NCBI GenBank assembly: GCA_024695565.1
Contig: JAILHX010000157.1
Location: 1 to 64,000, forward strand
Direction of reading: 5' to 3'
DNA: 64,000 bases
Source of the DNA: Saccharofermentans sp.
Lineage (GTDB): Bacteria; Bacillota_A; Clostridia; Saccharofermentanales; Saccharofermentanaceae
Of the stretch, positions 32,601 through 41,219 are shown piece by piece. Each line of letters opens with the position of its first letter. The stretch's first letter is position 1. The translations under genes were made by a program, and so were the position numbers. A model generated the notes under the pieces. That model was not told where the DNA came from, made no database searches, and saw only the letters and a program-made list of their open reading frames with translations.

Positions 32601-34862
32601 TGCTTCTTCTTCAATTGTCTCTTCTGTAAGTTCCTCTTCTTCAGCCTGCGGACGGTAATCCGTGATCAGGGGCTGTGTCATTATCGTTGGCGGAGTGGTT
32701 ACCCCGGGAGCTGTTGTGGCTGTGTAGGAGAACGTTATCGTCTCGCCTGGGTGAAGAATGAATCTCGGTGAGAATCCGAGCTCCAAGTCGTTATATTTCT
32801 CTATGGTCATAGATACCTCACCATCGTTCTCAAAGTCGCTTACAGAGCCTCCGGCAGGAGCGAAGAGGTAGATAAGCGAGTTCATCGATCCGCCGTAATC
32901 CATGGCGAGGATATACGCATTGCCTTCGCCGATCTCAAGTGTCTCTTCATCGATGTTGTTGGTAACTGCAACGGTTACACGGTATGACATGGAGCCGTCT
33001 TCATTGAGGACTCCGTCATCGTAAGAGATATCTATGTCGAGATAAGGTCCGAGCTTGTTGGCGTCGTTAACGCTGAAAAATACGCCAAGAGCAGGGTTCT
33101 CGGGATCGGTATTAAGAGAACCGGAGAATCCGAGATCAAATATGATCTGCTCGGCTTCGGGATCCTTCATCCACATCATGAAGACTCTGTCCTCGCTGCT
33201 TTCTTTTATAATGTCCAGAAGCGTGATGAGCGAGTCTTTATTGAGATTGTCCATGACCTGGCCGCCTACGATCTTTGCCGTCTCAGCGAAAATATAGTCG
33301 GTCATGACATTGGCTTCATCCATACCGTATGTGGTGAAGTAGTCGATATAGATCTGTCTCTGGAGATAATCCACGGCATTTGTCTCATCGATGGTAACGC
33401 CGTTTGAGAGAGTAACGGGGCCTGTGACAGCCATGAGTCTCTGGATGATGTGGGGAGTAAGAGATACTACGCCGTCAACATTTACGCCGTTGAATTCCTG
33501 ATATGCAGAACCCCAGAGTTCGGCAGCTCTCGGGAAATGAGGGTTGCAGGAAGCTCTTCGGGGGTTATTGCCGTACCAGTCGCTCAAGAACAGCTTGTTC
33601 TCGGTATCCGTGATGTCTATCCAAGAAGCATGGGTATCGGGGATAACGTTATAGATGGAAGTAAAGTCTCCAAAGTAGAGGATGCCGTCCTTTAATGACA
33701 GGTTGCCGATAGAACCGGGGAAGCCTCCGCATGCACGCATCTCGGCGCTGTTCTGGGCAACTATTATGAAGAACTTGTCTTCGCCGTCACCGACAATGTT
33801 GTCGTAAAGAGGCCTGTAAGTGTCGGCTTCGTTGATGATATTTAATATAGTAATCATCTTCTCTGAATACTTATTGTATATTTCCGGATCTTCCGCTTCA
33901 CCGGCAAGCAGTATGAGAGTGTCATTGATCTCAACAAGTTCAGGAGTTATCTCATCAAGAAGGTCCCAATATGCGGTGATTACAGCCGTATTGATACCCG
34001 GATGCATTCTGAGGTCGGAGAACGGCGTCTCGGTCATGACGGCAGCTGCAGGGCGGAGAATGTCTGAAGATGCGCTGTTTAGGAGCGGAATGAGCACATC
34101 TGCATTCTTGCCGATGACCCTGTACTGTGAAATCTGGTCTTCGAGCATGCCTGTGTGGAATTCAGGAAGATCGCCGAGCTCATAGAGGATCTTGGATGCA
34201 GCAGGACTTAAGTCATCGATCATGTCACAGTAACCGCTGATGCGGAGAGCCATCTCAGGTCCCATATTGGTGATGTCGAGCAACTCGAGATCAGGCTGGC
34301 CGAGTTCTCTTACATAGCCGGAAGCAGGTTTTAAGATCGTCTCGGTAGCTTCTTCAGCTATGTCGAGAGCTTTGCCTGCTGTGTTAAGGTCTTCCTTAAT
34401 GTCAGAACCTGCAAAAGGAATATAAGATGCTGCCTGCCAGGTGGCGTCGGCGAGGTCAGCTCTTAAGCTGACTATACACTGCTCTGCTCTTACGATGCAT
34501 GCATCTGCTGAATCGGCATCGCCGTCTTTAAGATAACTGATCGACATCTTGAGTGATGCTTTGAGCTCTCTGGCGTCACTTAAGGCCTTACTGGCGCTTA
34601 TGAAGCAGGGAATGCCTACTGCCGCAGAAGCTACGACCAGGGTGGAAGCTACTGATACGACAGGGATCCAGACTTTTTTGGGGATCTTATTAAAAAAACT
34701 CTTTATCTTACCGGGCTTGGCGTTTTTGCCGGTCTTAGGCCCGGTCTTTCCGGCATTTGAGGCTTTGGCCTTCTTATCTGATGCTCTCTTTGCGCCCTTG
34801 TGGTTTGCGTATGCAGCCTTGGAATTCACGAAAATATTATCCTGTTGACTTGTCTTCTTCAA
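32598..34862 (-). CDS. DUF4012 domain membrane protein
   Basis: 754 residues, TTG start with GGGAG about nine bases upstream and no better start nearby. The N-terminal 60 residues are Lys/Ala/Gly-rich and basic, then comes one membrane segment (about 65-92, VWIPVVSVASTLVVASAAVG). The extracytoplasmic part begins with a helical region. The DUF4012 core shows AQNSAEMRACGGFPGSIGNL near residue 370 and PRAAELWGSAYQEFNGVNVDGVVSLTPH-type text further on. The C-terminus is a short Glu-rich tail. DUF4012 proteins occur next to Gram-positive exopolysaccharide and cell-wall genes; the biochemical role is not known to me. It is a single-gene unit with its own promoter. Confidence 0.88.
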   Translation of the reverse strand: MKKTSQQDNIFVNSKAAYANHKGAKRASDKKAKASNAGKTGPKTGKNAKPGKIKSFFNKIPKKVWIPVVSVASTLVVASAAVGIPCFISASKALSDARELKASLKMSISYLKDGDADSADACIVRAEQCIVSLRADLADATWQAASYIPFAGSDIKEDLNTAGKALDIAEEATETILKPASGYVRELGQPDLELLDITNMGPEMALRISGYCDMIDDLSPAASKILYELGDLPEFHTGMLEDQISQYRVIGKNADVLIPLLNSASSDILRPAAAVMTETPFSDLRMHPGINTAVITAYWDLLDEITPELVEINDTLILLAGEAEDPEIYNKYSEKMITILNIINEADTYRPLYDNIVGDGEDKFFIIVAQNSAEMRACGGFPGSIGNLSLKDGILYFGDFTSIYNVIPDTHASWIDITDTENKLFLSDWYGNNPRRASCNPHFPRAAELWGSAYQEFNGVNVDGVVSLTPHIIQRLMAVTGPVTLSNGVTIDETNAVDYLQRQIYIDYFTTYGMDEANVMTDYIFAETAKIVGGQVMDNLNKDSLITLLDIIKESSEDRVFMMWMKDPEAEQIIFDLGFSGSLNTDPENPALGVFFSVNDANKLGPYLDIDISYDDGVLNEDGSMSYRVTVAVTNNIDEETLEIGEGNAYILAMDYGGSMNSLIYLFAPAGGSVSDFENDGEVSMTIEKYNDLELGFSPRFILHPGETITFSYTATTAPGVTTPPTIMTQPLITDYRPQAEEEELTEETIEEEA

Positions 34863-34960
34863 ATTAATTATCTCCCGTAATCTTATCCTTATATAATGCC
34901 TTCGAAAGGTTATCGAACATCCTTTAAGAATAAAAGTTATATTTGTATGAAACTAAAGGA

Positions 34961-34969
34961 ATTATAACA
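34961..34969 (-). promoter_or_regulatory. Extended -10 promoter of the DUF4012 gene
   Basis: On the minus strand, TGTTATAAT (34969-34961) lies 98 bases before the TTG start. It sits 12 bases from the start of the divergent rpsB promoter, so the two promoters are almost back to back. Confidence 0.55.
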
Positions 34970-34980
34970 ATAAATTCTTC

Positions 34981-35009
34981 TTGCGCTTTATTTTTCTTTT
35001 TGTTAGAAT
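34981..35009 (+). promoter_or_regulatory. Promoter of rpsB-tsf
   Basis: TTGCGC (34981-34986), a 17-base T-rich spacer, then TAGAAT (35004-35009) with TGT before it (TGTTAGAAT). The start site would be near 35016, leaving a leader of about 90 bases. Confidence 0.7.
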
Positions 35010-35027
35010 ACTCGAGCATAAAAATCA

Positions 35028-35082
35028 CGCATACATTCCGACTGTGGCCAATTTTGAGCTGAATATTACTTTGATGTATGCG
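35028..35082 (+). promoter_or_regulatory. Structured rpsB leader, candidate S2 autoregulatory element
   Basis: CGCATACAT (35028-35036) and ATGTATGCG (35074-35082) are perfect complements enclosing 37 bases, entirely inside the rpsB leader and ending ten bases before the RBS (AGGAGGA). Ribosomal protein operons often have such autoregulatory leaders. That this one binds S2 is inference. Confidence 0.5.
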
Positions 35083-35107
35083 GAAGAAAGAACAGGAGGA
35101 TTATTTT

Positions 35108-35917
35108 ATGCCAGTTATTTTAATGAAGCAGCTTCTTGAAGCAGGCGTACACTTCGGTCATCAGACACGTCGTTGGAACCCTAAGATGTCTGAGTACATC
35201 TTCACGGAGCGTAACTCAATCCACATCATCGATTTGCAGAAGACAGTCAAGAAGGTCGACGAGGCCTATGACGCTATGCGCGAGCTCGCTGAGAAGGGTG
35301 ATATCCTTTTCGTAGGTACAAAGAAGCAGGCTCAGGATTCCATCAAGGAAGAAGCTCAGCGTTGCGGACAGTTCTATGTTAACTATCGTTGGCTCGGTGG
35401 TACACTCACAAACTTCGTAACAATCAAGAAGAGAGCAGCAAGACTCGAAGAACTCCGCAGAATGGAAGCTGACGGTTCTTTCGAACTCCGTACAAAGAAG
35501 GAAGTTGCTAAGCTCAAGCTCGAGATGACAAAGCTCGACCAGAACCTCGGCGGTATCGTTGGTATGGTTAAGCTCCCTGCAGCACTCTTCATCGTTGACA
35601 CAAAGAAGGAGCACAATGCTGTAGCAGAGGCTAAGAGACTTGGTATCCCGATCATCGCTATCGTTGATACAAACTGCGATCCTGATGAAGTAGACTATGT
35701 AATCCCGGGTAACGATGACGCTATCCGTGCAGTTAAGCTCATCACAGCTAAGATGGCTGACGCTGTTATCGAGGCTCATCAGGGTGAGGATGCTACATCT
35801 GAGGGTATGGACATTGATTCTGTTCAGGCTCAGGCTGAGACAGCAGAGGTTGCTGAGGATCAGGCTACTGAGGAAGCAGCAGACAAGTCTATCGAAGAGA
35901 TCGCTTCCGAGTCTTAA
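35108..35917 (+). CDS. rpsB: 30S ribosomal protein S2
   Basis: 269 residues from the ATG at 35108 (RBS AGGAGGA); the open frame extends 30 bases further up but that would destroy the RBS. Conserved text: [47 protein letters not shown] and the C-terminal [24 protein letters not shown] split over its core. The last 35 residues are an acidic Glu/Ala/Asp tail, a little longer than the usual S2 of about 235-250 residues. Forms the rpsB-tsf operon. Confidence 0.98.
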   Translation: MPVILMKQLLEAGVHFGHQTRRWNPKMSEYIFTERNSIHIIDLQKTVKKVDEAYDAMRELAEKGDILFVGTKKQAQDSIKEEAQRCGQFYVNYRWLGGTLTNFVTIKKRAARLEELRRMEADGSFELRTKKEVAKLKLEMTKLDQNLGGIVGMVKLPAALFIVDTKKEHNAVAEAKRLGIPIIAIVDTNCDPDEVDYVIPGNDDAIRAVKLITAKMADAVIEAHQGEDATSEGMDIDSVQAQAETAEVAEDQATEEAADKSIEEIASES

Positions 35918-35952
35918 TTTTCGAAAATAAATACTCGCAAAGGAGAAAATAT

Positions 35953-36891
35953 ATGGCAGTTACAGCACAACAGGTAAAAGAACTCCGTGAGCTCACAGAT
36001 TGCGGCATCATGGACTGCAAGAAGGCACTTATCGAGTGCGATGGTGATATCGAGAAGGCTAAGGGCTGGCTTCGTGAGAAGGGTATGGCTAAGGCTGAGA
36101 AGAAGTCCGCAAGAGTAGCTGCAGAGGGTGCAGTTATCTCCAAGATCTCTGATGACAAGAAGACGGGCGTTCTCGTTGAGATCAACATCGAGACAGACTT
36201 CGCTGCTAACACAGATAAGTTCAAGAACTTCTCTGACGCTGTTGCTACACACATCCTTACAAAGAAGCCTGCTACTATTGAAGAGCTTATGGCTCAGCCT
36301 CTTTACAATGATGAGTCCAAGACAGTTGAGGTCTTCCAGAAGGAAGCTATCGCTGATATCGGTGAGAATACATCGATCAGAAGATTCATTGTTTATGAGG
36401 TAGAGGGCAACGGCGCTGTTGCTTCTTACATCCACATGGGCGGTAAGGTCGGCGTATTCGTAGAAGTAGGTACTTCTGACGATTCCGTTATCACAAAGCC
36501 TGAGTTCGAAGAATTCGCTAAGAACATCGGTATGCAGGTTGCAGCTTCAAGACCCGGATGGGTTGAGGAGAAGGATGTTCCCCAGTCTGAGCTCGACAAG
36601 GAGACAGAGATCCTCAAGAACAAGGCTCTCGAAGAGGGCAAGCCTGAGGCTATCATCATGACAAGGATCATCCCGGGCCAGATCAAGAACTTCTACAAGA
36701 TGAACTGCCTCGTAGATCAGGAGTACATCAAGGATGAGGACATCAACGTTGCACAGTACATCGAGCAGACAGGCAAGGCATTAGGCGCTGAGCTCTGCAT
36801 CGTACGTTTCACACGCTTCGGTCTCGGTGAGGGTATCGAGAAGAAGGTTGATGACTTCGCTGAGGAAGTTAGAAAGCAGGCTGGTCTTTAA
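35953..36891 (+). CDS. tsf: Elongation factor Ts
   Basis: 312 residues. Nucleotide-exchange factor for EF-Tu. The N-terminal UBA-like domain reads VKELRELTDCGIMDCKKAL, and the EF-Tu contact region has TDFAANTDKF, the conserved T-D-F-V/A motif. The core duplicated domain continues to LGEGIEKKVDDFAEEV. RBS AAAGGAG is about eight bases upstream. Ends before a terminator, closing the rpsB-tsf unit. Confidence 0.98.
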   Translation: MAVTAQQVKELRELTDCGIMDCKKALIECDGDIEKAKGWLREKGMAKAEKKSARVAAEGAVISKISDDKKTGVLVEINIETDFAANTDKFKNFSDAVATHILTKKPATIEELMAQPLYNDESKTVEVFQKEAIADIGENTSIRRFIVYEVEGNGAVASYIHMGGKVGVFVEVGTSDDSVITKPEFEEFAKNIGMQVAASRPGWVEEKDVPQSELDKETEILKNKALEEGKPEAIIMTRIIPGQIKNFYKMNCLVDQEYIKDEDINVAQYIEQTGKALGAELCIVRFTRFGLGEGIEKKVDDFAEEVRKQAGL

Positions 36892-36932
36892 TAGGCACAG
36901 GTTCTTTTCTAAGACCTTAATCAACAAAATCA

Positions 36933-36965
36933 AGGGTTGTCTCACTTATGAGGCAACCCTTTTTC
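36933..36965 (+). terminator. Terminator of rpsB-tsf
   Basis: A 12-base stem, AGGGTTGTCTCA (36933-36944) with TGAGGCAACCCT (36949-36960), one G-T pair, then TTTTT. Same sequence family as the terminators at 8740 and 59001. Confidence 0.95.
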
Positions 36966-37004
36966 CATTTCATTTAATTTTTCCTTTTATTAAATAAATA
37001 TTAT

Positions 37005-37013
37005 TGTTAAAAT
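37005..37013 (+). promoter_or_regulatory. Extended -10 promoter of the pyrH-priA cluster
   Basis: TGTTAAAAT lies 37 bases before pyrH in an AT-rich gap just after a terminator. No convincing -35. It is the only promoter-like site I see for the ten-gene run to priA. Confidence 0.55.
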
Positions 37014-37050
37014 CTAGTGTAAGAATTTTAAGCGGAGGATCCAATTTAAT

Positions 37051-37758
37051 ATGGGTGAGACAAAGTATAATCGCATACTCCTTAAGATATCGGGAGAAGC
37101 ATTGGCAGGAGATGCCAAGGTAGGCATCAATGATGAGGTCCTCAAGGAGATTTCAACAAACATCAAGGCAGTAGCTGATCTGGGCGTTCAGGTTGCTATC
37201 GTTGTAGGCGGCGGCAACTTCTGGCGCGGAAGATCTTCAGAGAAGATGGACAGAGTTACAGCAGACCACATGGGAATGCTTGCAACCCTCATGAACTCAC
37301 TTGCACTTTCTGACGCTCTTGAGCAGCAGGGTGCGGTTACGAGAGTTCTGTCAGCTGTTGAAGTAAGACAAATGGCTGAACCTTATATCAGGAAGAGAGC
37401 CGTAAGACACCTGGAAAAGGGCAGGATCGTCATCTTCGCATGCGGAACAGGCAACCCTTATTTCTCCACGGACACAGGGGCTGCCTTAAGAGCAACCGAG
37501 ATCGGTGCGTACGTATTCCTTAAAGCTACTATGGTTGACGGCGTTTATGACAAGGATCCCAACATTTATCCTGATGCAAAGAAGTATGACACAGTATCTC
37601 ATGACGAGGTCTTAACACTTAATCTCAAGGTCATGGATGCTACAGCTGCTGCGCTCTGCCGTGATAACCACACGAAGATCCTCGTATTCTCAATGAAGGA
37701 TCCTGAGAACATCGTCAGGATCGCCAAGGGCGAAAAGCTCGGAACAATTGTTGAATAA
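37051..37758 (+). CDS. pyrH: UMP kinase
   Basis: 235 residues, hexameric bacterial UMP kinase of the amino-acid-kinase fold. Motifs: NRILLKISGEALAGD at the start, VGGGNFWRG for the phosphate loop, DHMGMLATLMNSLAL, and the substrate region GTGNPYFSTDTGAALRA. KATMVDGVYDKDP is the ATP-side segment. RBS GCGGAGG about ten bases upstream. First gene of the large cluster. Confidence 0.98.
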   Translation: MGETKYNRILLKISGEALAGDAKVGINDEVLKEISTNIKAVADLGVQVAIVVGGGNFWRGRSSEKMDRVTADHMGMLATLMNSLALSDALEQQGAVTRVLSAVEVRQMAEPYIRKRAVRHLEKGRIVIFACGTGNPYFSTDTGAALRATEIGAYVFLKATMVDGVYDKDPNIYPDAKKYDTVSHDEVLTLNLKVMDATAAALCRDNHTKILVFSMKDPENIVRIAKGEKLGTIVE

Positions 37759-37786
37759 AAAATGCAAATAAAGGGAGGCTACTACT

Positions 37787-38359
37787 ATGGCTATGATCGA
37801 GATCACAAAGAAAGATTACGATGATATCGAAGCAAAAATGCAAAAGTGCATCGATAATCTTCAGGAAAACCTCAATACTATCCGTGCCGGCCGTGCTAAT
37901 CCGCACGTGTTAGACAAGATCACCGTTGATTACTACGGTGCTCCGTCTCCGCTTAATGCAGTTGCCAATATTCAGGTTCCTGAAGCAAGAATGATCACTC
38001 TTGCTCCATGGGATCCAAAGATGCTCAAGGATATCGAGCATGCTATCCAGGCTTCTGACCTCGGAATCAATCCTACAAATGACGGTAAGATGATCAGACT
38101 CGTTTTCCCCATGCTTACAGAAGAGAGACGTAAGGATCTTGTTAAGCAGGTTAAGGTCTATGGCGACGAGACAAAGGTCGTTATCCGCAACAACCGCCGT
38201 GACGCTATCGATAAGATGCGTTCAGCTAACAAGAAGAAGGAACTTACAGACGATCTTCTCAAGGAATTCGAAGAGAAGGTTCAGAAGATCACAGATAAGT
38301 TCACCGCTGAAGTAGACAAGGTCTGCGAAGGCAAGAATAAGGAATTGATGGAAATCTGA
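37787..38359 (+). CDS. frr: Ribosome recycling factor
   Basis: 190 residues, slightly above the usual 185. Splits post-termination ribosomes together with EF-G. NTIRAGRANPHVLDKITVDYYG is the family signature region (conserved Arg and Gly in RAGRA), PLNAVANIQVPEARM follows, and the last third is the long helical bundle (DKMRSANKKKELTDD). RBS GGGAGG lies nine bases upstream. In the conserved pyrH-frr-uppS order. Confidence 0.98.
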   Translation: MAMIEITKKDYDDIEAKMQKCIDNLQENLNTIRAGRANPHVLDKITVDYYGAPSPLNAVANIQVPEARMITLAPWDPKMLKDIEHAIQASDLGINPTNDGKMIRLVFPMLTEERRKDLVKQVKVYGDETKVVIRNNRRDAIDKMRSANKKKELTDDLLKEFEEKVQKITDKFTAEVDKVCEGKNKELMEI

Positions 38360-38365
38360 TCTTAG

Positions 38366-39133
38366 ATGGCCTTTTTAGGAAACAAACAGCAGAAGACCTA
38401 TGATACGGGTGACCTTAAGGTCCCCGTATCTTTGGGTGTAATAATGGACGGCAACGGAAGATGGGCTACCCAAAGACACCTTCCGAGAAGTGCCGGACAC
38501 AGGGCAGGCGCCGAGAACCTCAAGGAGCTCTGCCGTAACTGCGGAAGATACGGAGTAAAGTATCTTACCGTGTATGCCTTCTCTACAGAGAATTGGGCCA
38601 GACCCCAGAATGAAGTGGAACAGCTCATGAAGCTCTTTGTCGAGTTCGTTGACCGTTACGATCCCGAGCTCAAGGAAGAAGGTGTCAGGATGAGATTTAC
38701 GGGAGACATCCCGGCTCTGCCTGAGAAAGTAAAAGAAACGATCAAGATCGAGGAAGAGAGATCCAAAGACCGTGAGAAGATGCAGCTCATAATTGCATTC
38801 AATTACGGTGGCAGGAGAGAGATCGTAAGCAGCTGCCAGAAGTTGGCTGAGCAGGTCAAGGCTGGAACGTTAGAGCCTTCCGACATAACCGAACAGATGA
38901 TCTCCGATAATCTTTATCTTCCTGACGTGCCTGATCCGGAACTTATCATCAGACCCAGCGGTGAGCTGAGGATCTCCAACTTCCTTTTGTGGGAGTGTGC
39001 TTATTCAGAGTTTTGGATATCTGACGTTCTGTGGCCGGACTTCGGTTATGAAGAACTGACACAGGCCTTCAGGGATTATGCGTTAAGAGACAGACGCTTC
39101 GGCGGTCTGTCGAAGAAAGACAGTAAGACTTAA
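38366..39133 (+). CDS. uppS: Isoprenyl transferase (undecaprenyl diphosphate synthase)
   Basis: 255 residues. cis-prenyltransferase that adds IPP units to FPP to make the C55 carrier for cell-wall synthesis. The catalytic Asp is in VIMDGNGRWA, followed by AGHRAGAENL. TVYAFSTENWARP and the Arg cluster RPSGELRISNFLLWE are the other family motifs. Only six bases separate it from frr, with no good RBS, so translation is probably coupled. It uses the IPP made by dxr, ispG and ispH in this window. Confidence 0.97.
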   Translation: MAFLGNKQQKTYDTGDLKVPVSLGVIMDGNGRWATQRHLPRSAGHRAGAENLKELCRNCGRYGVKYLTVYAFSTENWARPQNEVEQLMKLFVEFVDRYDPELKEEGVRMRFTGDIPALPEKVKETIKIEEERSKDREKMQLIIAFNYGGRREIVSSCQKLAEQVKAGTLEPSDITEQMISDNLYLPDVPDPELIIRPSGELRISNFLLWECAYSEFWISDVLWPDFGYEELTQAFRDYALRDRRFGGLSKKDSKT

Positions 39134-39134
39134 T

Positions 39135-40001
39135 TTGAGACAGAGAATTATTACAGGCACGATATTTACCATTCTGGTGCTGGCGTTCATTCTGCCCGCT
39201 TATTTTTTCCCGTTTACGGGAATAATAATGGCCTGTATTATTGGTGTTTTCGCATGCGTCGAGATGTATAAGGCCCTTAAGAACGGCGGATACCATCCGT
39301 CCAGGCTGCTTCTTATCATCGGTATGTCCATTGCTACGCTGATAGTTATCTGCGGAGTAGTTTTCAAACTTCAGATCGAGAACACTATGGCTCTGTATCT
39401 GATAGTTGTGTGTATGTATTGTGCTTCCTGCGGTATCAATCTGCCGCTCGTAAGACCTCACGATGAGAAGGCGCTTCTTAACGGCATATTTACCGGCGGA
39501 ATGGTTTTCTATATCTCATTCCCACTGTTCTGCCTTGTCAGTGCGCTCCTTTTTGTCCCTCACGGCTGGTTCTACGCGATCATCGGACTGTTTGCCCCGT
39601 GGGCTACGGATACGTTCGCATATTTTACGGGTGTTGCATTCGGCAAGCACAAGATCGTTCCGCACATCTCTCCCAAGAAGACATGGGAAGGCTGCATCGG
39701 CGGATCTTTGTTCTGTGCTGTCTGCGTAACCATTTATTGTTGTCTGGTAATTTACAGGGTCGACAGTATTCAGATGAACCTGGTTGCTTACGGAATCATC
39801 ACATTCCTTTTGGGACTCCTGATCTCGGTAATGTCCCAGCTTGGCGACTGGTTCTGTTCGGTAATAAAGAGAAGAACGGGTATCAAGGACTTCAGCAATC
39901 TTTTCCCGGGCCACGGCGGTATGCTCGACAGATTTGACAGCGTTTTCTTTACGATGCCGACCGCGCTGCTGCTCGCGATAATTACTTACAACCTGTTCTG
40001 A
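39135..40001 (+). CDS. cdsA: Phosphatidate cytidylyltransferase
   Basis: 288 residues, begins with TTG one base after the uppS stop; the N-terminus RQRIITGTIF fits the family and no ATG exists before the second membrane segment. Makes CDP-diacylglycerol in the membrane. Seven or eight hydrophobic segments. The CDP-alcohol signature is SVIKRRTGIKDFSNLFPGHG followed by GMLDRFDS. WATDTFAYFTG is the other catalytic segment. RBS is weak, so coupling to uppS is likely. Confidence 0.96.
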   Translation: MRQRIITGTIFTILVLAFILPAYFFPFTGIIMACIIGVFACVEMYKALKNGGYHPSRLLLIIGMSIATLIVICGVVFKLQIENTMALYLIVVCMYCASCGINLPLVRPHDEKALLNGIFTGGMVFYISFPLFCLVSALLFVPHGWFYAIIGLFAPWATDTFAYFTGVAFGKHKIVPHISPKKTWEGCIGGSLFCAVCVTIYCCLVIYRVDSIQMNLVAYGIITFLLGLLISVMSQLGDWFCSVIKRRTGIKDFSNLFPGHGGMLDRFDSVFFTMPTALLLAIITYNLF

Positions 40002-40034
40002 TCAGTTGATCAATTCTTATTCGGGAGATATTAA

Positions 40035-41219
40035 ATGCGCAGTTTAGCTATCTTGGGTTCAACAGGCTCTATCGGAAAACAGACGCTGGAAGTTGCCAGA
40101 AAGGCACCTTCCGATTTTACTGTTGAAGCGCTTACATGCGGCAGTGATATCGAGACTCTCTATAGCCAGATAGAAGAATTCAGACCTAAGGTCTGCTCCG
40201 TTGTTGATGAGAAGAAGGCAATGGAACTTAAGGACAGACTTAAGTCAGCCGGTATCGGTACCGAAGTCCTGACAGGCAGGGAAGGCAACGTTACTGCAGC
40301 AACCCTTGATTCCATCAACACCGTGGTCGGTGCCATTGTAGGTTTTGCGGGTCTTGAACCTGTTTATCACGGCATCTTAAGCGGCAAGGACATTGCTCTT
40401 GCCAATAAAGAAACACTGGTAGCGGGCGGCGATATCATCATGCCTCTCATAAGAGATATGGGCGTCATGATGCTCCCCATCGACAGTGAGCATTCTGCCA
40501 TCTGGCAGTGTCTTAAGGGTGAGAAGAGAGAAGACTTAGACCGTATCCTCATTACAGCTTCAGGCGGACCGTTCAGAGGGATGTCCCGTGAAGCTCTCGA
40601 AAACGTTACGCTCGAAGACGCTCTTCATCATCCGACATGGAATATGGGCGGCAAGATCACCATAGATTCTGCAACCATGATGAATAAGGGCCTTGAGATT
40701 ATTGAGGCTCATCATTTATATGGCATATCCTGCAAAAAGATCGACGTAGTGGTCCATCCCCAGAGCATCATCCATTCGATGATCAGACTTAAGGACGGAT
40801 CCGTTCTTGCACAGATGGGCAAGCCTTCCATGGTCCTTCCCATTGAAGTCGCTCTTTATTATCCTGACAGGGGACCTTCTATCGTTAAGGAATTTGATCC
40901 TTTTGAGGCGGCTTGTTCAAATCTTACTTTCGAGCCCTGCGACACTGAAGTATTCAGACTCGTTAAGCTCGCATATGAGACTGGAGACAAGGGAGGACTT
41001 TATCCTGCGGTAATGAACGCCGCCAATGAGGCAGCTGTAAGAAGCTATCTTGCTGGTAAGATCAAATTCCTCGGAATCGAATCAACTGTTTATGAGACAG
41101 TTGAAAAGATGGATTCCATGATAAGAGATACCGGACTTACCATTGAGACGATAGAACAGGCCGATAAGGATGCCAGGATATATGCTGACGAAATAATAGC
41201 AGGGAAGATCACGACATGA
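40035..41219 (+). CDS. dxr: 1-deoxy-D-xylulose 5-phosphate reductoisomerase
   Basis: 394 residues, the first committed MEP-pathway enzyme, NADPH- and metal-dependent. The NADPH loop is ILGSTGSIGKQTLEVA. Metal and substrate residues are in MLPIDSEHSAIWQCLKG (Asp, Glu) and MNKGLEIIEAHHLYG; the flexible loop contains HPTWNMGGKITIDSAT. Its last four bases overlap the rseP ATG. Fosmidomycin-target family. Confidence 0.97.
   Translation: MRSLAILGSTGSIGKQTLEVARKAPSDFTVEALTCGSDIETLYSQIEEFRPKVCSVVDEKKAMELKDRLKSAGIGTEVLTGREGNVTAATLDSINTVVGAIVGFAGLEPVYHGILSGKDIALANKETLVAGGDIIMPLIRDMGVMMLPIDSEHSAIWQCLKGEKREDLDRILITASGGPFRGMSREALENVTLEDALHHPTWNMGGKITIDSATMMNKGLEIIEAHHLYGISCKKIDVVVHPQSIIHSMIRLKDGSVLAQMGKPSMVLPIEVALYYPDRGPSIVKEFDPFEAACSNLTFEPCDTEVFRLVKLAYETGDKGGLYPAVMNAANEAAVRSYLAGKIKFLGIESTVYETVEKMDSMIRDTGLTIETIEQADKDARIYADEIIAGKITT

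Noticed and set aside
32600..34860. Plus-strand open frames inside the DUF4012 gene
   Set aside because: They are short, have no RBS, and the minus-strand frame is continuous with a membrane segment and DUF4012 motifs.
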